Origin: Megamerina dolium
Taxonomy: Eukaryota > Arthropoda > Insecta > Diptera > Megamerinidae
Reading direction: 5' to 3'
DNA: 64,000 nucleotides
Assembly: GCA_963854835.1 (NCBI GenBank)
Contig: OY978527.1
Coordinates: 35,735,040 to 35,799,039, forward strand
Both the position numbers and the translations under genes were made by a program. The notes under the pieces were generated by a model, which saw only the letters and a program-made list of their open reading frames with translations, had not been told where the DNA came from and did not search any database. Below are positions 1 to 13,860 of the stretch, piece after piece; position 1 is the first letter of the stretch, and every line of letters begins with the position of its first letter.

Positions 1-1754
1 TTTAAAATTCAAGACACGCATGTGCATTGACAGTGGCGCACATCGTTATGATACTTTGGTTTTAATTTTTGATTTTTGATTTTTGCATTTGGCAAAACAC
101 CTGCGAAAACAAGCAACAATTTTCAAATTATCTACAAATACATATATAGACAAAAATGTATATTCATGATGATGTTTATATGATGATATGATGACTGCAA
201 CATTTTAGAATTTTTGTTCATTTTATTTTATTGCATTTGATTGTATTCAATTATTTACCAAAAGAAGTGCTCAAAATATTATTTGAAATAAAATTGATTG
301 CTTCATAAATTTATGCTATATTGCATTTATGGTTTTCATCATATTATAAATATATATTATTTGTTTTTCCATTAAGTCTTGTTGATTCATTGTTGAACCG
401 AATTTTCCCATTGGTCATACTTGTGTTGAATTAACTACAAAATTTGACGAATACCAAGCCAGTTGCAAATTTATAGTTTATAAAATATATGTAAAGCCGT
501 AAAATAACAATTGAAATTATTCTATGCATACAAATACTATTTTTTTGTTTGTTACGTATTTTATGTAAAACAAAAGTACAAACATTATTTAATGTATTTT
601 TTAAATATGTATAATAAATACTTCACCCAGAGTTTAATATTTATAACACTAATATGGAACATACATACTTGTTGTCATAAGGAGAATACGAATTTGTTTT
701 GAATAGGAAATATATGTTAAAGTATAAGTACATATAGACATTTGTGTGAATGCGTAAGTTTAACATAGTAGTCAATTATGTATATATTTAGTAGGATGTC
801 GTAGCATAGATAGTAATGCGATGGATGTTTATGTGTAGGTAGAAATATCACCTTGGTCAAGTTTCCAGCGTTTATTACAGATAGAACAAAAGAATTGGTC
901 TTTGTTACCAATTCATATATGAGTGAAAATTTGTAATAAAAATTAATACTTTTCATCCAACAACCAACAACATGGTTTAGTCTTTAGGCTCGCTGCCTTA
1001 ATATGCTTCTCTACTTTATTTCTATTGCTTCAGCATCTGTTTTATATTTTGATTTTTGTATATCTTTTATCATATTCCACAACATGGATTCCAAGAGTGA
1101 ACACTTTGGTAATTTTCCAGTAACTGTTTACTTTTCTCGGACGTCTTCTGTACCTTAGAGAATTCTAACTTTGAAAGATAATCCAATAATTTGGATTAGG
1201 TAGTCCGGTACGTGCAAAGGATCTTCCAGCGCACGAAATATGTGGCTCCAGTTTGGAGTGTTATCAGTGCACAATGTTGTCTACTGCCTTCCAACCATCT
1301 ATGTCACAAAATGCTGAAATCAATTATTAGTACTCGTTTTAAGAAGAGTAATACTCAATCATTCGATTAGAATGACTACAACCTCATTAATGTTATCTTA
1401 TAGATGTTGCTGATCATATCGTTGTTTTTATTTTCAGTTACTTAGACTGTGGTGACAATATTTAAATAGTATCATGGAAAAATACCACCTACTTCAAATT
1501 ACTAAAGTCATATTTAAACAAATTCCAATATGTACATATATTATAGAAACAAAAACCTAAAATTCAATAAAAAATAATTTATTATATTTTAGCAAAATGC
1601 CACCACAACAACATTGAATAATAATATGTATTTTCCCAATTTTGTTTCTAATATATAATTCAATTATTCGTCGAATGAGACGTGTTGTCATTATAGACAC
1701 ATACAATGGAATAGATAAAAGTATGTGTATTAAGGTGTACTGATTTTGTATGGA
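1..1754. other. AT-rich non-coding stretch
   Basis: Open frames here are short, rich in F/Y/I/N/K codons, and resemble no known domain. I see no RNA gene or terminal repeat. Confidence 0.5.
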
Positions 1755-2060
1755 AAATTTTTTATTTTTTAAATTTAACACAAAAGTCCCAAAAAACTGA
1801 TGCCATAACCTTTTTTGCCGATCGTTCCTCTTTTGGAGCTGAACAATCAGCTTCAGTCCATTGTAAACGATCTGGTTTGAATTTAGGATCATGGTGGTAG
1901 ATCCAAGTCTCAGCCATAGTTGTAGAAAAACGAGCAAATATGATTAATTATACTTAACAAATAATATCTTACACTTGCTCAATGATTTCTGGAGTTTTTG
2001 CACTTTTTGGATGTCCACTACTTATTTCATCTTCAGCGCTTTTACGACCACAATTAAACT
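1755..2060 (-). pseudogene. mariner transposase relic, internally deleted
   Basis: Read on the minus strand, 2055-1976 encodes GRKSAEDEISSGHPKSAK, which matches the linker after the mariner paired HTH. About 40 bp further on, 1925-1760 encodes TWIYHHDPKFK, QWTEAD and SVFWD, the segment around the first catalytic Asp of DD34D mariner transposases. The aspartate itself is not visible. In an intact enzyme roughly 80 residues separate these blocks, so an internal deletion is inferred. Stops break the frame after SVFWD. Family assignment is from motif recognition only. It is dead DNA with no expected product. Confidence 0.72.
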
Positions 2061-2869
2061 CTAAAATGAAAATCAAGGACCAAACTTCTTTAACAGGATT
2101 TCGAATTTTTATCCACATATTCATAAAATGGATAGAAATTAATTGGTAACAATGTGGTAATGCACATAAAAGAGTACTGAAAATAACGTATCTGGTGAAT
2201 AGACAGATTAGCCGAATGTGACTTCGGACATCGATGACACCTGAGAACAAAATATAGTGCTAATCGAGACCTTCTTTAGGATATACAATATAATATTTTA
2301 AAATGTTAAATGTTAACATTTGTTTAATGTTGTCTAGATCCTTTGAAAATAATCGATCAGGTGGACATTTGAAGCTTTTTCATCGATCCACCTTAATGTG
2401 CATGTTATACGAGCACATGCGGTACACACACATACACACACACAATGCTGTATAATCAATGAGAAATAAGAGCACTTTTTTAACTCGCTCTCATAGTATA
2501 TTCGCAATTGTTACTTACGTTAGATGTGTACTTCATATTTAAAAGATGAAATCGATAAAGAGCTTAGATTTGCTGATTTTTCTTATTTATTTTTGTATTT
2601 GTTCAAACATGCAAATTCACATGGATTCAAAGATCTTACTTACTAGTATGTATATGTGAAATGTGAAATTTTGAATTAATTATTTTAAGAACTTAGATAT
2701 GGAGTGTTGGAAATAAGTATATACTACATACATACATACGTACTTAACATATAATAGAAGCATGGGTGAAATTATTGAATTGTGGGTTATTGTGGGTTTT
2801 TAAATATCATCGGCTTTCTGAAAAGTAAAATTAATAATACTTACGCTGGGATACGTTGTATACGTACAA
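2061..2869. other. AT-rich non-coding stretch
   Basis: Nothing recognisable apart from a short CA-rich run near 2426-2445. Confidence 0.45.
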
Positions 2870-3053
2870 TAGGGTGTTTTCTTTTAGGCGATATTTTTTT
2901 CTTTGTGGTACCTCAAAATCTGATACTGTATAAAAAATAAATGCTATTTTGAAAAAAATTGTAATTACACGCTTAGCTCTTCCAAAAATTCGATTTATTT
3001 CAGATTTTGAGATAGCACAGAGGAAAAAATTCGCCTAGAAATGAAACACCCTA
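2870..3053. mobile_element. MITE of about 180 bp with long imperfect terminal inverted repeats
   Basis: The left end reads TAGGGTGTTTTCTTTTAGGC and the right end, on the other strand, reads TAGGGTGTTTCATTTCTAGG. Similarity continues inward for about 55 bp on each side (CTCAAAATCTG in both arms). The dinucleotide TA flanks both sides (2870-2871 and 3052-3053), as in Tc1/mariner-type insertions. There is no coding capacity, so this is a non-autonomous element. The whole element can fold into one long hairpin. Confidence 0.85.
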
Positions 3054-3429
3054 ATGTACATAAGTGTCATTAGGTATTGTTGAGCAAAATTTATTTGCTA
3101 AAAAAGATATTTAAATTTTCTTTGTATTTTATGAATACTTTATGAAATAAGATGACTTTGTTTTGTGAACTAAAATAATACTATATGTTTTGCTTAATGA
3201 ACAAATCCATGATTTTAATATATATACTGAGGATTTTGTGTTGTATTAGTTTTAAGATATGAATACTTGTTAGACTGTTAAAAGATGTTAAATTAAGATG
3301 TAATAGTAAAAAAAAAATTAAATGGTTTTCACACATACATTTACACACCACCTGTTTGTTAATTATAAAGCAGCTTTCTACAGTCCGGTGAGGTATTATC
3401 TGCAAAACTTTTCAAATTAGATGATTCCT
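3054..3429. other. AT-rich non-coding stretch
   Basis: No gene or repeat recognised. Confidence 0.4.
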
Positions 3430-3640
3430 TATAGCGTGACTTCTTCAATGTTATTATAGCGAAAATAATATGAGCTCTTTTCTATAAGGGTGTCATGAAG
3501 GTCATAATTGCAAACCAGATCGAATGGAGTGGCGCCGTCTTGGACAATACGTCACTGTTGACAACTACACGTTCGAAGATACTTTCGTCAGCAGAATTCG
3601 TGCATATTAGGCTTAGATTAAAATTGAGGGACAATATATG
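3430..3640 (+). mobile_element. Degenerate fragment of the GTAA-tailed LINE family
   Basis: The stretch around 3435-3480 (GTGACTTCTTCAATGTTATT) and 3520-3580 (GGCGCCGTCTTGGACAATAC, then TCACTGTTGACAACTACAC) matches the RT region of the better copy at 41.2-42.3 kb. The frame is broken and large internal parts are missing. It is an old non-coding relic. Confidence 0.65.
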
Positions 3641-4689
3641 GAGCACTTCGATTTTTTGAAACCAATTTTAAACAAAAACAAATATTAGAATTCAGTTGTT
3701 GATTAATGAAAGCAATTATTTAAGTGTAAACAAAATTTTACATGCATCAGCGCCATAAGAACGACTGAACAAAATTAAAATGTTATTTTTGTTTTTATTG
3801 TTACTTAAAATTATAGAATTTTGGAATCAGTGAAATGTTAAACAATTAGCAATCGTATTTCATACAAAGTTATATACATATTTATCCCAATATTTACATA
3901 AGCATATGTATTAGATAACATTGAACTGTTTGTAAATATATACTAAGTATACGTTCATTCAACTTTTACAAACGTACTTATTTGTTTTTGTTATGAATTT
4001 TAATTTCTTCATCTTTAATTTCGCTTTTTTTTTATTAGCATCTATTAATCTTAAAAGTGGTAGCTTCTAATTGAAATTCACGTAAATTTATTAATGTTTC
4101 TTAGGAAATATTTTGTATTTGGTTTTGTCTTTTCTTTTCATCATAAGACAGAACTGTCTGGCTGTGTGATACCAGACAGAGAGCTTGAACAAAAAATAAC
4201 AAACAAAAACCTCAACTTAATGGTCGTATTTATATTCAAAGTATTCGAACGACTATTGAAATATATGATATCGAATAAATTAAAGCAAACGGAAGCGGAA
4301 GATTAAAATGCAATAAATTCAATGATAAATGTATGAATATTTGCAGATATAAAAATATAATGTAGATATGGAGAGATTAAAATTAAGAGCATATATATAT
4401 TATTTGGTCTGCCAAGCACGCGTTTAAAGTTTAAAAGTAAACAAAGCAGAAATAAAAAAACGCATAGAATTTATAAAGAACTCACTTCACTTCACTTTAC
4501 TGTTTCGTTTTTTGTAAGGGCCAACACAGCTTTATCTTGGAACTTTAACTAAATTCTTATAAAATAGTATACATTAGTTTTGAAATGCGTTTTTATGGTT
4601 TATGCAACCTATTATCTCGTTAATTTAACCGATTTCATTGATTGTTAGATAGGAAATGTTTGAACTATGCTATAATGATAATGAGTCGA
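3641..4689. other. AT-rich non-coding stretch
   Basis: A 70-codon frame at 4094-4306 has no recognisable domain and I do not call it a gene. Nothing else seen. Confidence 0.4.
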
Positions 4690-5450
4690 TAACAGCGACT
4701 AGTATTTCCACAGGGCAGGGTACTGTCTTCACTTCTCTGGTTATCAGTGAACTCCTGGATAACTTAAATAGCCCAGATTTTGGTATTTAGGGTTATGTGG
4801 GTGTCATTTGTCATTTACATAGTGAATTGGCAGAAGGATACGCTTTCTTCTAAATTGCAACAAGCATTATGTAAAGGCACAAAATGGTGTGATGATAAAG
4901 GTTGAAAAATCAACACAATGAAATCCACCATAGAGCCATTCACTGTTATACTGGTACACAGTTATAGTTCCTTAAAGGAGCGAATGTGAACGGACAATTC
5001 ATGAAATCTGTGGATCGCTGCAAGTACGGTGTACTGACGAATCAAAGCAAGAATGCGATGTTACAGGTGCGAGAATATTGAGACAGGGGTTCTAAAGGGC
5101 CCTGCCTATGGGTGCATACCCAATCATATTTTAGGAACAACTATTTGATATTGAGGTATGTATTCGCGAATGTCTACTTAGAACGTCTAAGAGAACTAAA
5201 AAAAATGTCTGACAGTCAGGCGGATCTATGAACTCTGGGCTCTTGCAAGATCAAATCCAGACCAGTCGACAGCTGCCGTATATTCCTCAATCAACTTGTC
5301 ATTTTCCTTTTTTTTAAGAGAGAGCCTACAAATTCTCTATGGCTATCTGACGAGATACTGCAATAAAATGGGTCGTTCAAATGCTACCGACTGCAGAATC
5401 TGTCAAGGGTCAACATTCATATCGGCGCAAAATATTTAGTTCGAGTACAT
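4690..5450 (+). mobile_element. LINE relic (RT region of an RNase H-bearing, I/LOA/R1-like element)
   Basis: Broken frames encode TGQGTVFTSLVISELLDNL followed by NSPDFGI and GYVGVICH. These resemble the RT block around the QG motif and the YADD box, with YADD decayed to YVGV. Further on the pieces KWCDD and CRICQGS resemble the post-RT and C-terminal zinc-binding parts. Frameshifts and stops are frequent. The clade is uncertain because no single uninterrupted domain remains. Confidence 0.5.
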
Positions 5451-6921
5451 ATAGTAAAATATCAAGAGGAATAATTTTGTAAAACACTTTAACCCATTAG
5501 CACTCTCACGAAATTGTGGTTTTGACCTCTTTTTTTGGAAAGTTTCAAGAAAATGGCATTTTGGGATCTCGAGGGTATTAATGTGTTCTAAAAAATTATT
5601 CGCCGGAAAATTTCATTAAGTCAAAGATCGTAAAAGTACATAGAAGATATAAACAATTATGCACCCTTGAAATTTGGGACTTTTTTATGCATTATTTTAT
5701 AATTCGTTCATAAATGTGTGATGCATTGCTATCATCAGAATTTGAGTGTTCACATGTAACTCCATTTCCTCTCTGACACTGCTACCTTTATGAATTTCCT
5801 CATATCCCTTTGTATATTCAGCTTGGCTTCAACAGCATCTCATACATTAATCGAAGCAGTATGCTTTTATCTTTTTGTCTGGTGCTTAATTTGCTTGTTG
5901 CTGATTATCTGCTATCACCTCTTTTGGCTCCATATATGCATGCATCAATACGCCACCATTACTGAACCACGAATCCAGTGCTGCTGATTCAGGAGTTTCT
6001 ACTTGTGAAGCAGGGACAGACTTCTTCATTCTTATAAGGTTGTATATTCAATTCTGTTCAATTCGGGACAATTTCAACTTATTGTTAGGCCCACTGCTTG
6101 TGCCTTTCCCCAATTTTTAAGTTTTAGGATTCTTTCTGGCTCACATACTTTTTCTGACCGGCTCACATCCAAAATATTTAAAAGACATGACAACAAACCT
6201 TTTTCAATCCAGCTACACAATTTGTTGGTGATCATACTGAGTTGAACGAGCATGGGAACAAATGATTTTTAAATGGGCCGTGTACTTGCCTACAAGACGT
6301 TACTGTAAAAAACAAAAAATGTTATATTTCTTAAATAGTGCCATGTTCATGGTTCGCTCATATGACCTTATTCAACGGTGGTTTCATAAATAAATAGAAA
6401 AACTAGAACACAAAAAAAATTAGAAAATTAAAAATGAAAGAGACAACGTCTATCCTTTACCTTGATTAATTGTATAAGTAAAACCTGTTGCATACAATAA
6501 TAAAAACTGCTTAATTAATTAAATCTAAATAATAAGTATTGTGTGCATACGCTTTAGATGTTTTCATCTAAAATCTTCATATACCAGTATACATACATAC
6601 ATGCACTTTGAGTGAACTCTGTGGCCACATAATGATTTTAACCTTCTGTGATTTGCAAGCATAGTATAGTGATTGTGAGAGAATTAATAATGAATTTTTT
6701 CATCATACTTACTTATTTGTGTATATATTATGTATATATTTTTATAAATGTCAGCATATTCTCTCTACAAAAAATCAAAGATCAGCTTGATTACATATAT
6801 GATATGCGGGATTTTCATCTTTTTAGTTCATTTTGTCTTTAAAAGTGTGAACATTGATACACTTATTTGATTAGTGATTTTAGTTGATTGATTCATTTTG
6901 CACAGCTAACATCTATAGCTA
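5451..6921. other. Non-coding stretch upstream of the Ser/Gly-rich gene
   Basis: AT-rich with short unremarkable frames. The minus strand between about 5760 and 6180 has a few longer open pieces that I do not recognise. They could be a further transposon relic. Confidence 0.35.
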
Positions 6922-6928
6922 ATATATA
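6922..6928 (+). promoter_or_regulatory. TATA box of the secreted Ser/Gly-rich gene
   Basis: ATATATAAC lies about 65 bp upstream of the ATG at 6992. Transcription would start near 6950, giving a short leader. The call rests on the motif and its position. Confidence 0.55.
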
Positions 6929-6991
6929 ACGGTCGATACAATTAGCTAATAACTACAAATTATTAATCACTTTTGCTGTTCTTACGCCATC

Positions 6992-7728
6992 ATGAAGTTA
7001 TCCTTAATTATTCTGGTCGCTATAATTGTGAGCGGACAATCTCATATTGTTCAGAAAAGATCACTTACAAAATTATTGATTGGCAATTCATTACTTGCCA
7101 ATAAATATGGGGCTGGATTCAATGGAAATAGAATATCATCTTCGTCCAGTGCCGATCAAAGTACTTCAAGCGGATATAGATATGGCAGTGATACTTCTAC
7201 TTCGACTGCTTCTGCTACTGCATCTGCAGATGCAAATTCGGGCAGTTATTCGTCACTTGGGAATGGAAACTTGTTTTCTAGTAAATTTGGTTTAAAATTA
7301 GGCCTTCTATCTGCCGGTCTCGGAGGTATGTATTACAATTGTAAACAAATGTCACAAATGGAAAATTCAAGTTATCGCATAAATTGTATGTATGCTAAAG
7401 GTAATACTGGAGGTGTGTCTACTACAAATACTGCATTTAATTCAGGACTCTTAACCAGTAAACTGAATGCAAAATCAGCTATTTTATCGAGTAAACTTGC
7501 TAGTCTTCCCACGGGTACAGCATCAATAGGAAGTAGTTCAAGTGACAGTACTGCATCAGCAGACTCTGCAAGCAATGGTAAATACAATTTGTATTAATTA
7601 ATTTATAATTCTAATTTTCATATTGACTATATACAATATAAATAAATCAAGGTCATACGTCAACTGACACTTCCAATGGTAGTAATGGAGCATCATTTGG
7701 CTACCGAAAGACAGTAGTCATTGGTTAA
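6992..7728 (+). CDS. Secreted Ser/Gly/Ala-rich protein of unknown function, two exons
   Basis: Exon 1 is 6992-7577 and exon 2 is 7652-7728. They are joined in phase 1 across a 74-bp intron with donor G|GTAAAT and acceptor TCAAG|G. The spliced product is about 220 aa. Without splicing the frame ends at 7597 with KYNLY; with splicing it continues 24 codons to GYRKTVVIG and a TAA. Residues 1-17 form a clear signal peptide (MKLSLIILVAIIVSGQS), followed by a KR site at 22-23 that could be a processing point. The body is low-complexity Ser/Thr/Ala/Gly. A short ordered-looking centre contains two cysteines (YYNCKQM, RINCMY). The composition suggests an extracellular structural or secretory-gland product, but I recognise no family. 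The ATG follows a TATA box at the expected distance, and AATAAA at 7915-7920 could end the transcript. Confidence 0.82.
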
Positions 7729-7914
7729 AGAGGATAAACGAGTAAAGTAAAGTGATCAATAATAATGACTTTCGTGACTTTTGTTATAATCTAAAAATTC
7801 CATATAAAATATAAATCGGCAATATTCACCATCTACATGATTCTTTACTTTAACTTTCGATTTTCACCTGTAAGCTATGTTCTTGTGTAACTAAAGTATT
7901 ATTTATTGAATTTT

Positions 7915-7920
7915 AATAAA
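7915..7920 (+). terminator. Polyadenylation signal AATAAA
   Basis: It lies about 190 bp beyond the stop codon of the two-exon secreted protein gene and is the first good AATAAA after that stop. Confidence 0.45.
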
Positions 7921-9938
<2,018 letters not shown>

Positions 9939-9942
<4 letters not shown>

Positions 9943-12900
9943 ACCACTTTAATATATATTACATGAAATAATTGATCATGTGGATTATCAAATTCATCAA
10001 ATTATTATTTATTCTACTCGCCTACTTTTTTACTGGATACTTCCGTGTTCATTTCTCACTTTTTGATGAATTAACTAATAGCGGTAGCTTTATAAACAAA
10101 AGCCTATTGTTGGCAAAGTAGCTGCTCCTCCTCTATAACATGATGCGATATTTATAATTTACAAGTTAAGATCAGGTTTATAAAATTGAGCATATGTATG
10201 TATACAATAGGTACATGTCTATAGAGTTTTACTAGCATATTTTGGAATAAATCAAATTGATATTTATCTCACATAAGTCGCGAAATAACACCCTATATAT
10301 AGTTATGAGCTGGGTGCAGACACAACAATTTAAAAGTTCGTTAGTCTGGTATATCTGTAATTGATTTATACATATGCATAATAAAAGCAATACATATGTA
10401 CATATTTATATACATTGGTACATAAATATGTATTGTTTATTGAGATTGCTATATGTACTGTATATAGTGTCATAGTTGGCATTATTAATGCCATTACTAT
10501 TTTTAGAAATAAAATAATAAAAAAAAAATATGTATAGACCATGTCAAAAAATATGACGATGAATGGCTAGAAATTTTTAAAGCAATCAATTTTCACAAAA
10601 GAGTACAAGTAATTATAGTCGAATTGTTTATTATTATTATTAGTATTATTATTGCGAAGATTATTCTTCTAGTTTACTCAATTATCAATACATCTTAACG
10701 AATTTTGTGAAGATATTTTAGATTTCAATACATTCCCATAATTTGCAATAATTGTTTTACTAATTTAAACTGTAGTGTAGAGTTAATTTCACATAAAATA
10801 TTATTAGATGTTATGTTGAAATTGGTCGAAATTTCATTTAAACTTAATTTCTTGCAATGTAATAGTTTCATAGTTTATTTAATTTTAGAGTGGTAATTTA
10901 AATGCAATCAAATTTGGTAGAAAAAATTTGCGCTCGTATTGGAATTATTAACGTTCACTGCAAATATAAATTAAGCTGTCACTGCAATTATATCTTTAGT
11001 TTTGTTTTTATCAAGATTGATGTATAAATTTGGCTGCTGCTGTTGTTGTTAAAATTAATATTGTAACTAGCACAGACTTTGTGTGCGTCACAATTTGTAA
11101 AAATTATGTTAAATATGTATATAAATAAAATATTGAACGCCGACACACTTGTATTATCGTACAACACAAATTTGAATTGAATGCACACAAGAGTTGGGAA
11201 ACACAACTAATTCATCTGAGTCGTAAGATATCATTTCAGTCTTCATATAATAATGAATACTATTTAAATGATCATAATTTGTAAATTACAAGTAAATTAA
11301 AATAATTTTATGAAAATTGTTTAGTTAGGAAAAACGATTTGGTTTGCTTTATTTTAGTGCATTTTGATTGCCAAGGATGATCTGTTTAAAATGTTGCACA
11401 AGCCAAACGAATAGTACTCGTAATAAGTAATGAAAAATAGTAAATAGGTTATGTTGATGTGGCCGCCATCTCAATGAGAAAACTCACCTAGGCATAAAGA
11501 AGCCCAGCTGTGATATGTATAACGCGGATGTTTATTATTGCCACCTACTCAATGAAGTAATCAATGTTCTATTGTAATTGAGGAGATAATACATCGAAAA
11601 ATCTAAGTAGTTACCTATGGAATATTTTGGCTCATAATTCTGTTTTTACATGGTTATTGGTAATATATTTAAAGAATTTTGTTCTAAATTCACCATACTG
11701 AGTACAAAACACATCCCTGTGCTTAGGTATTCACCATAGAAGTATGTTATGTTACTATACCATCTCATCTATTTAATTTCAAGAGCACAGTAATAATTGA
11801 GCTACTTTTAATTATGTATATTAATATATTCTGTCTATGTTTCATTGATATTTGAACATTTTATTTATGACATTTATATGAGCATTATACTTATTTACTC
11901 TGCCAGAATTATTTTGTATTTTGTACTTAAACATTGCTACATATTTTATACTTACGCTCGCAATGGAGACAGAAGCATTTGCCTTATTTCTATTCAGCAA
12001 TAATTACAAATTACAATCCTAAAACCGTCCATTAAATATTGCAGTTAAGCTTAGGTTAATAAATACGGTCAAATATAGAACAGCAAATAATGAATTTACA
12101 TAAAATGCAATATGCATCATAATAATACATATAAAGTCAGAGGTTATGTATATGTAAATTATTCCCTCCAAAAAAAAAAAAACCAAAAAAAATTACCTTT
12201 TGCCTTGAGGTAAATCAGAAAAAAATTTAAACATTTTTCATAAAAATACAATAACAATTTTTTGGCGTTAATTTAATTAAATTTCAGAAAAGAAATAAAA
12301 TTGGCATGTTAAAAAATAACTGCCAACTGGCGACTTATGAAAAAAAAAATGGCCCACTGAAAATTTCAATTAAACCAAATAACTACATTGCTTGGGTACG
12401 TATGCATACATAAAATGAACCAACCAGCAGCAGCAACAAGCATCATTCACAACCGCAACCAAAACATAAACGCACATAAAAAACGAAACAATCATGTAGC
12501 AATGGCATAAGCAAAACAATAAAAGCCTACTCATACAGCAAAGAATTAAATTACAATTTACATTTGTGTGTTGGTTTTCCAAGTTTTGCAGCTTTTTGTT
12601 TTGTTCATGTTGATTTTTTTTATTAGTTTTTGTTTTTCCTCTGCTCTTTTCTTTTGTATGTAAAATATTTTATGAATATTCATTTAATTTAGTTGTAATT
12701 CTTGTTATTTATATTAATGTTGTTGTTGTTGTAAGTTTAGTACGTGCATTTATGAAAAAAAAAAATACATTGAGAATAAAAATTGTAAATGATGTTACTG
12801 TTGAACAACAACAATGACAGCACCATGACTTATAGAATGGGAATGTTTTTCCAATTGTACGAGATTTTATAAGGGGTATTTCATGTAACAATAGTAAAAT

Positions 12901-13110
12901 AGTATTATGAGCGATTAGATTACGATGTGATGAGTAATTAAAAAAAGCTTTTTGCTATTTTAAACTTATTCCTGTATTATTCTGTTCGTTCGAACCGTCA
13001 TTCGAATACAAGCAGTCAATCGAATGCGATCAAATACAAAAGAAAATGTAAGTATACTGCTGAAATATGTAAATAAATATGATTTGTATCTACTAATATG
13101 ATTAAAGGAC
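9939..13110. other. AT-rich non-coding stretch
   Basis: About 3.2 kb with no convincing gene. It contains short homopolymer and trinucleotide runs (GTT near 12718-12732). Short minus-strand frames near 11.0, 12.4 and 12.7 kb show no domain. Confidence 0.45.
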
Positions 13111-13114
13111 AAAT

Positions 13115-13760
13115 TATGACAAATTAAACCCCAAGCAGAAGGAGGAGATGGTGGAGAAGTTTATGGCAAGCCACCCCAGCTTAAAAAAGAATAATTTTCC
13201 GAATTGTGGACAAGGTAGGACTACCTCGAATAGACTCTGAGACGCTAACTAAACGTTTGAATGCTGTAGGGCCAACAGTCAAGGATGATAAGGTGTAGCG
13301 AATGATACATAAATACCAATATCATTGTTATTAATTGTATTTTATGAATACATTTACTGTTAATATTTGTTATTTTTTATAGGCTTTTGCTGGTCAAAAA
13401 TATTACACGAAGAAAAAGCGGAGAACCCTTCAGTGAGATGGTAATCACCACCACTGAAGAACGTCTAATTAAGGCGGCCGTGCTTGTGGTTTATGTAGAG
13501 GGGTTGAATGCTGTACTACCATTCGGCAATGCAGCAACTACATCAATTTGAGTGCTCGTGCCAGAAAATTCCCATGAAATATTTTACAGCGATGAAGAGA
13601 CAAACTCAATAGAATGTGTGTCACCAGGTCCGCTGACTTTTAAGTCGTGGATACAAGGGTTTATCAATGCAAAGCAGAAATTAATAGATGTTCAGCAAAG
13701 ACTGCTTCAAATCAAGAAAGAGGAGCCCTCAGTCAACAGGAAGTTTGTGATATTGACTTA

Positions 13761-13765
<5 letters not shown>
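13115..13765 (+). pseudogene. Zeste-type Myb/SANT-like DNA-binding protein relic
   Basis: Broken frames give KQKEEMVEKFMASHPSL, then LTKRLNAVGPTVKDDKVW. Both resemble the Myb/SANT-like domain (Myb_DNA-bind_5) found in insect zeste-like proteins and in Harbinger-associated genes. After an AT-rich gap at about 13305-13380 that may be an intron ending in TATAG, the reading resumes with AFAGQKYYTKKKRR. A later part at 13552-13760 is acidic and then coiled-coil-like (KQKLIDVQQRLLQIKKEE). Frameshifts and stops (for example after SLKKE) mean no full protein is made from this copy. The 3' end is cut by a Jockey-like LINE tail at 13768. Family assignment is by eye only. Confidence 0.45.
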
Positions 13766-13798
<33 letters not shown>

Positions 13799-13860
13799 GC
13801 TTTTTTATTGGATCTTTCTAAAATTACTTAGAAACTAACAATATGTAATCAATTAAAATT
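13766..13860 (-). mobile_element. Extreme 3' end of a Jockey-like LINE
   Basis: A run of about 25 T followed by AACAAGCTTTTTTATTGGAT and TTACTTAGAAACTAACAATA matches the 3' end of the LINE at 33.8-35.0 kb. Only about 90 bp is present, so this is a severely 5'-truncated insertion in minus orientation. It lands inside the Myb/SANT-like relic. Confidence 0.8.

Noticed and set aside
5500..5600. Possible piggyBac end (TTAACCC near 5489)
   Set aside because: No matching GGGTTAA end or transposase motif could be found nearby.
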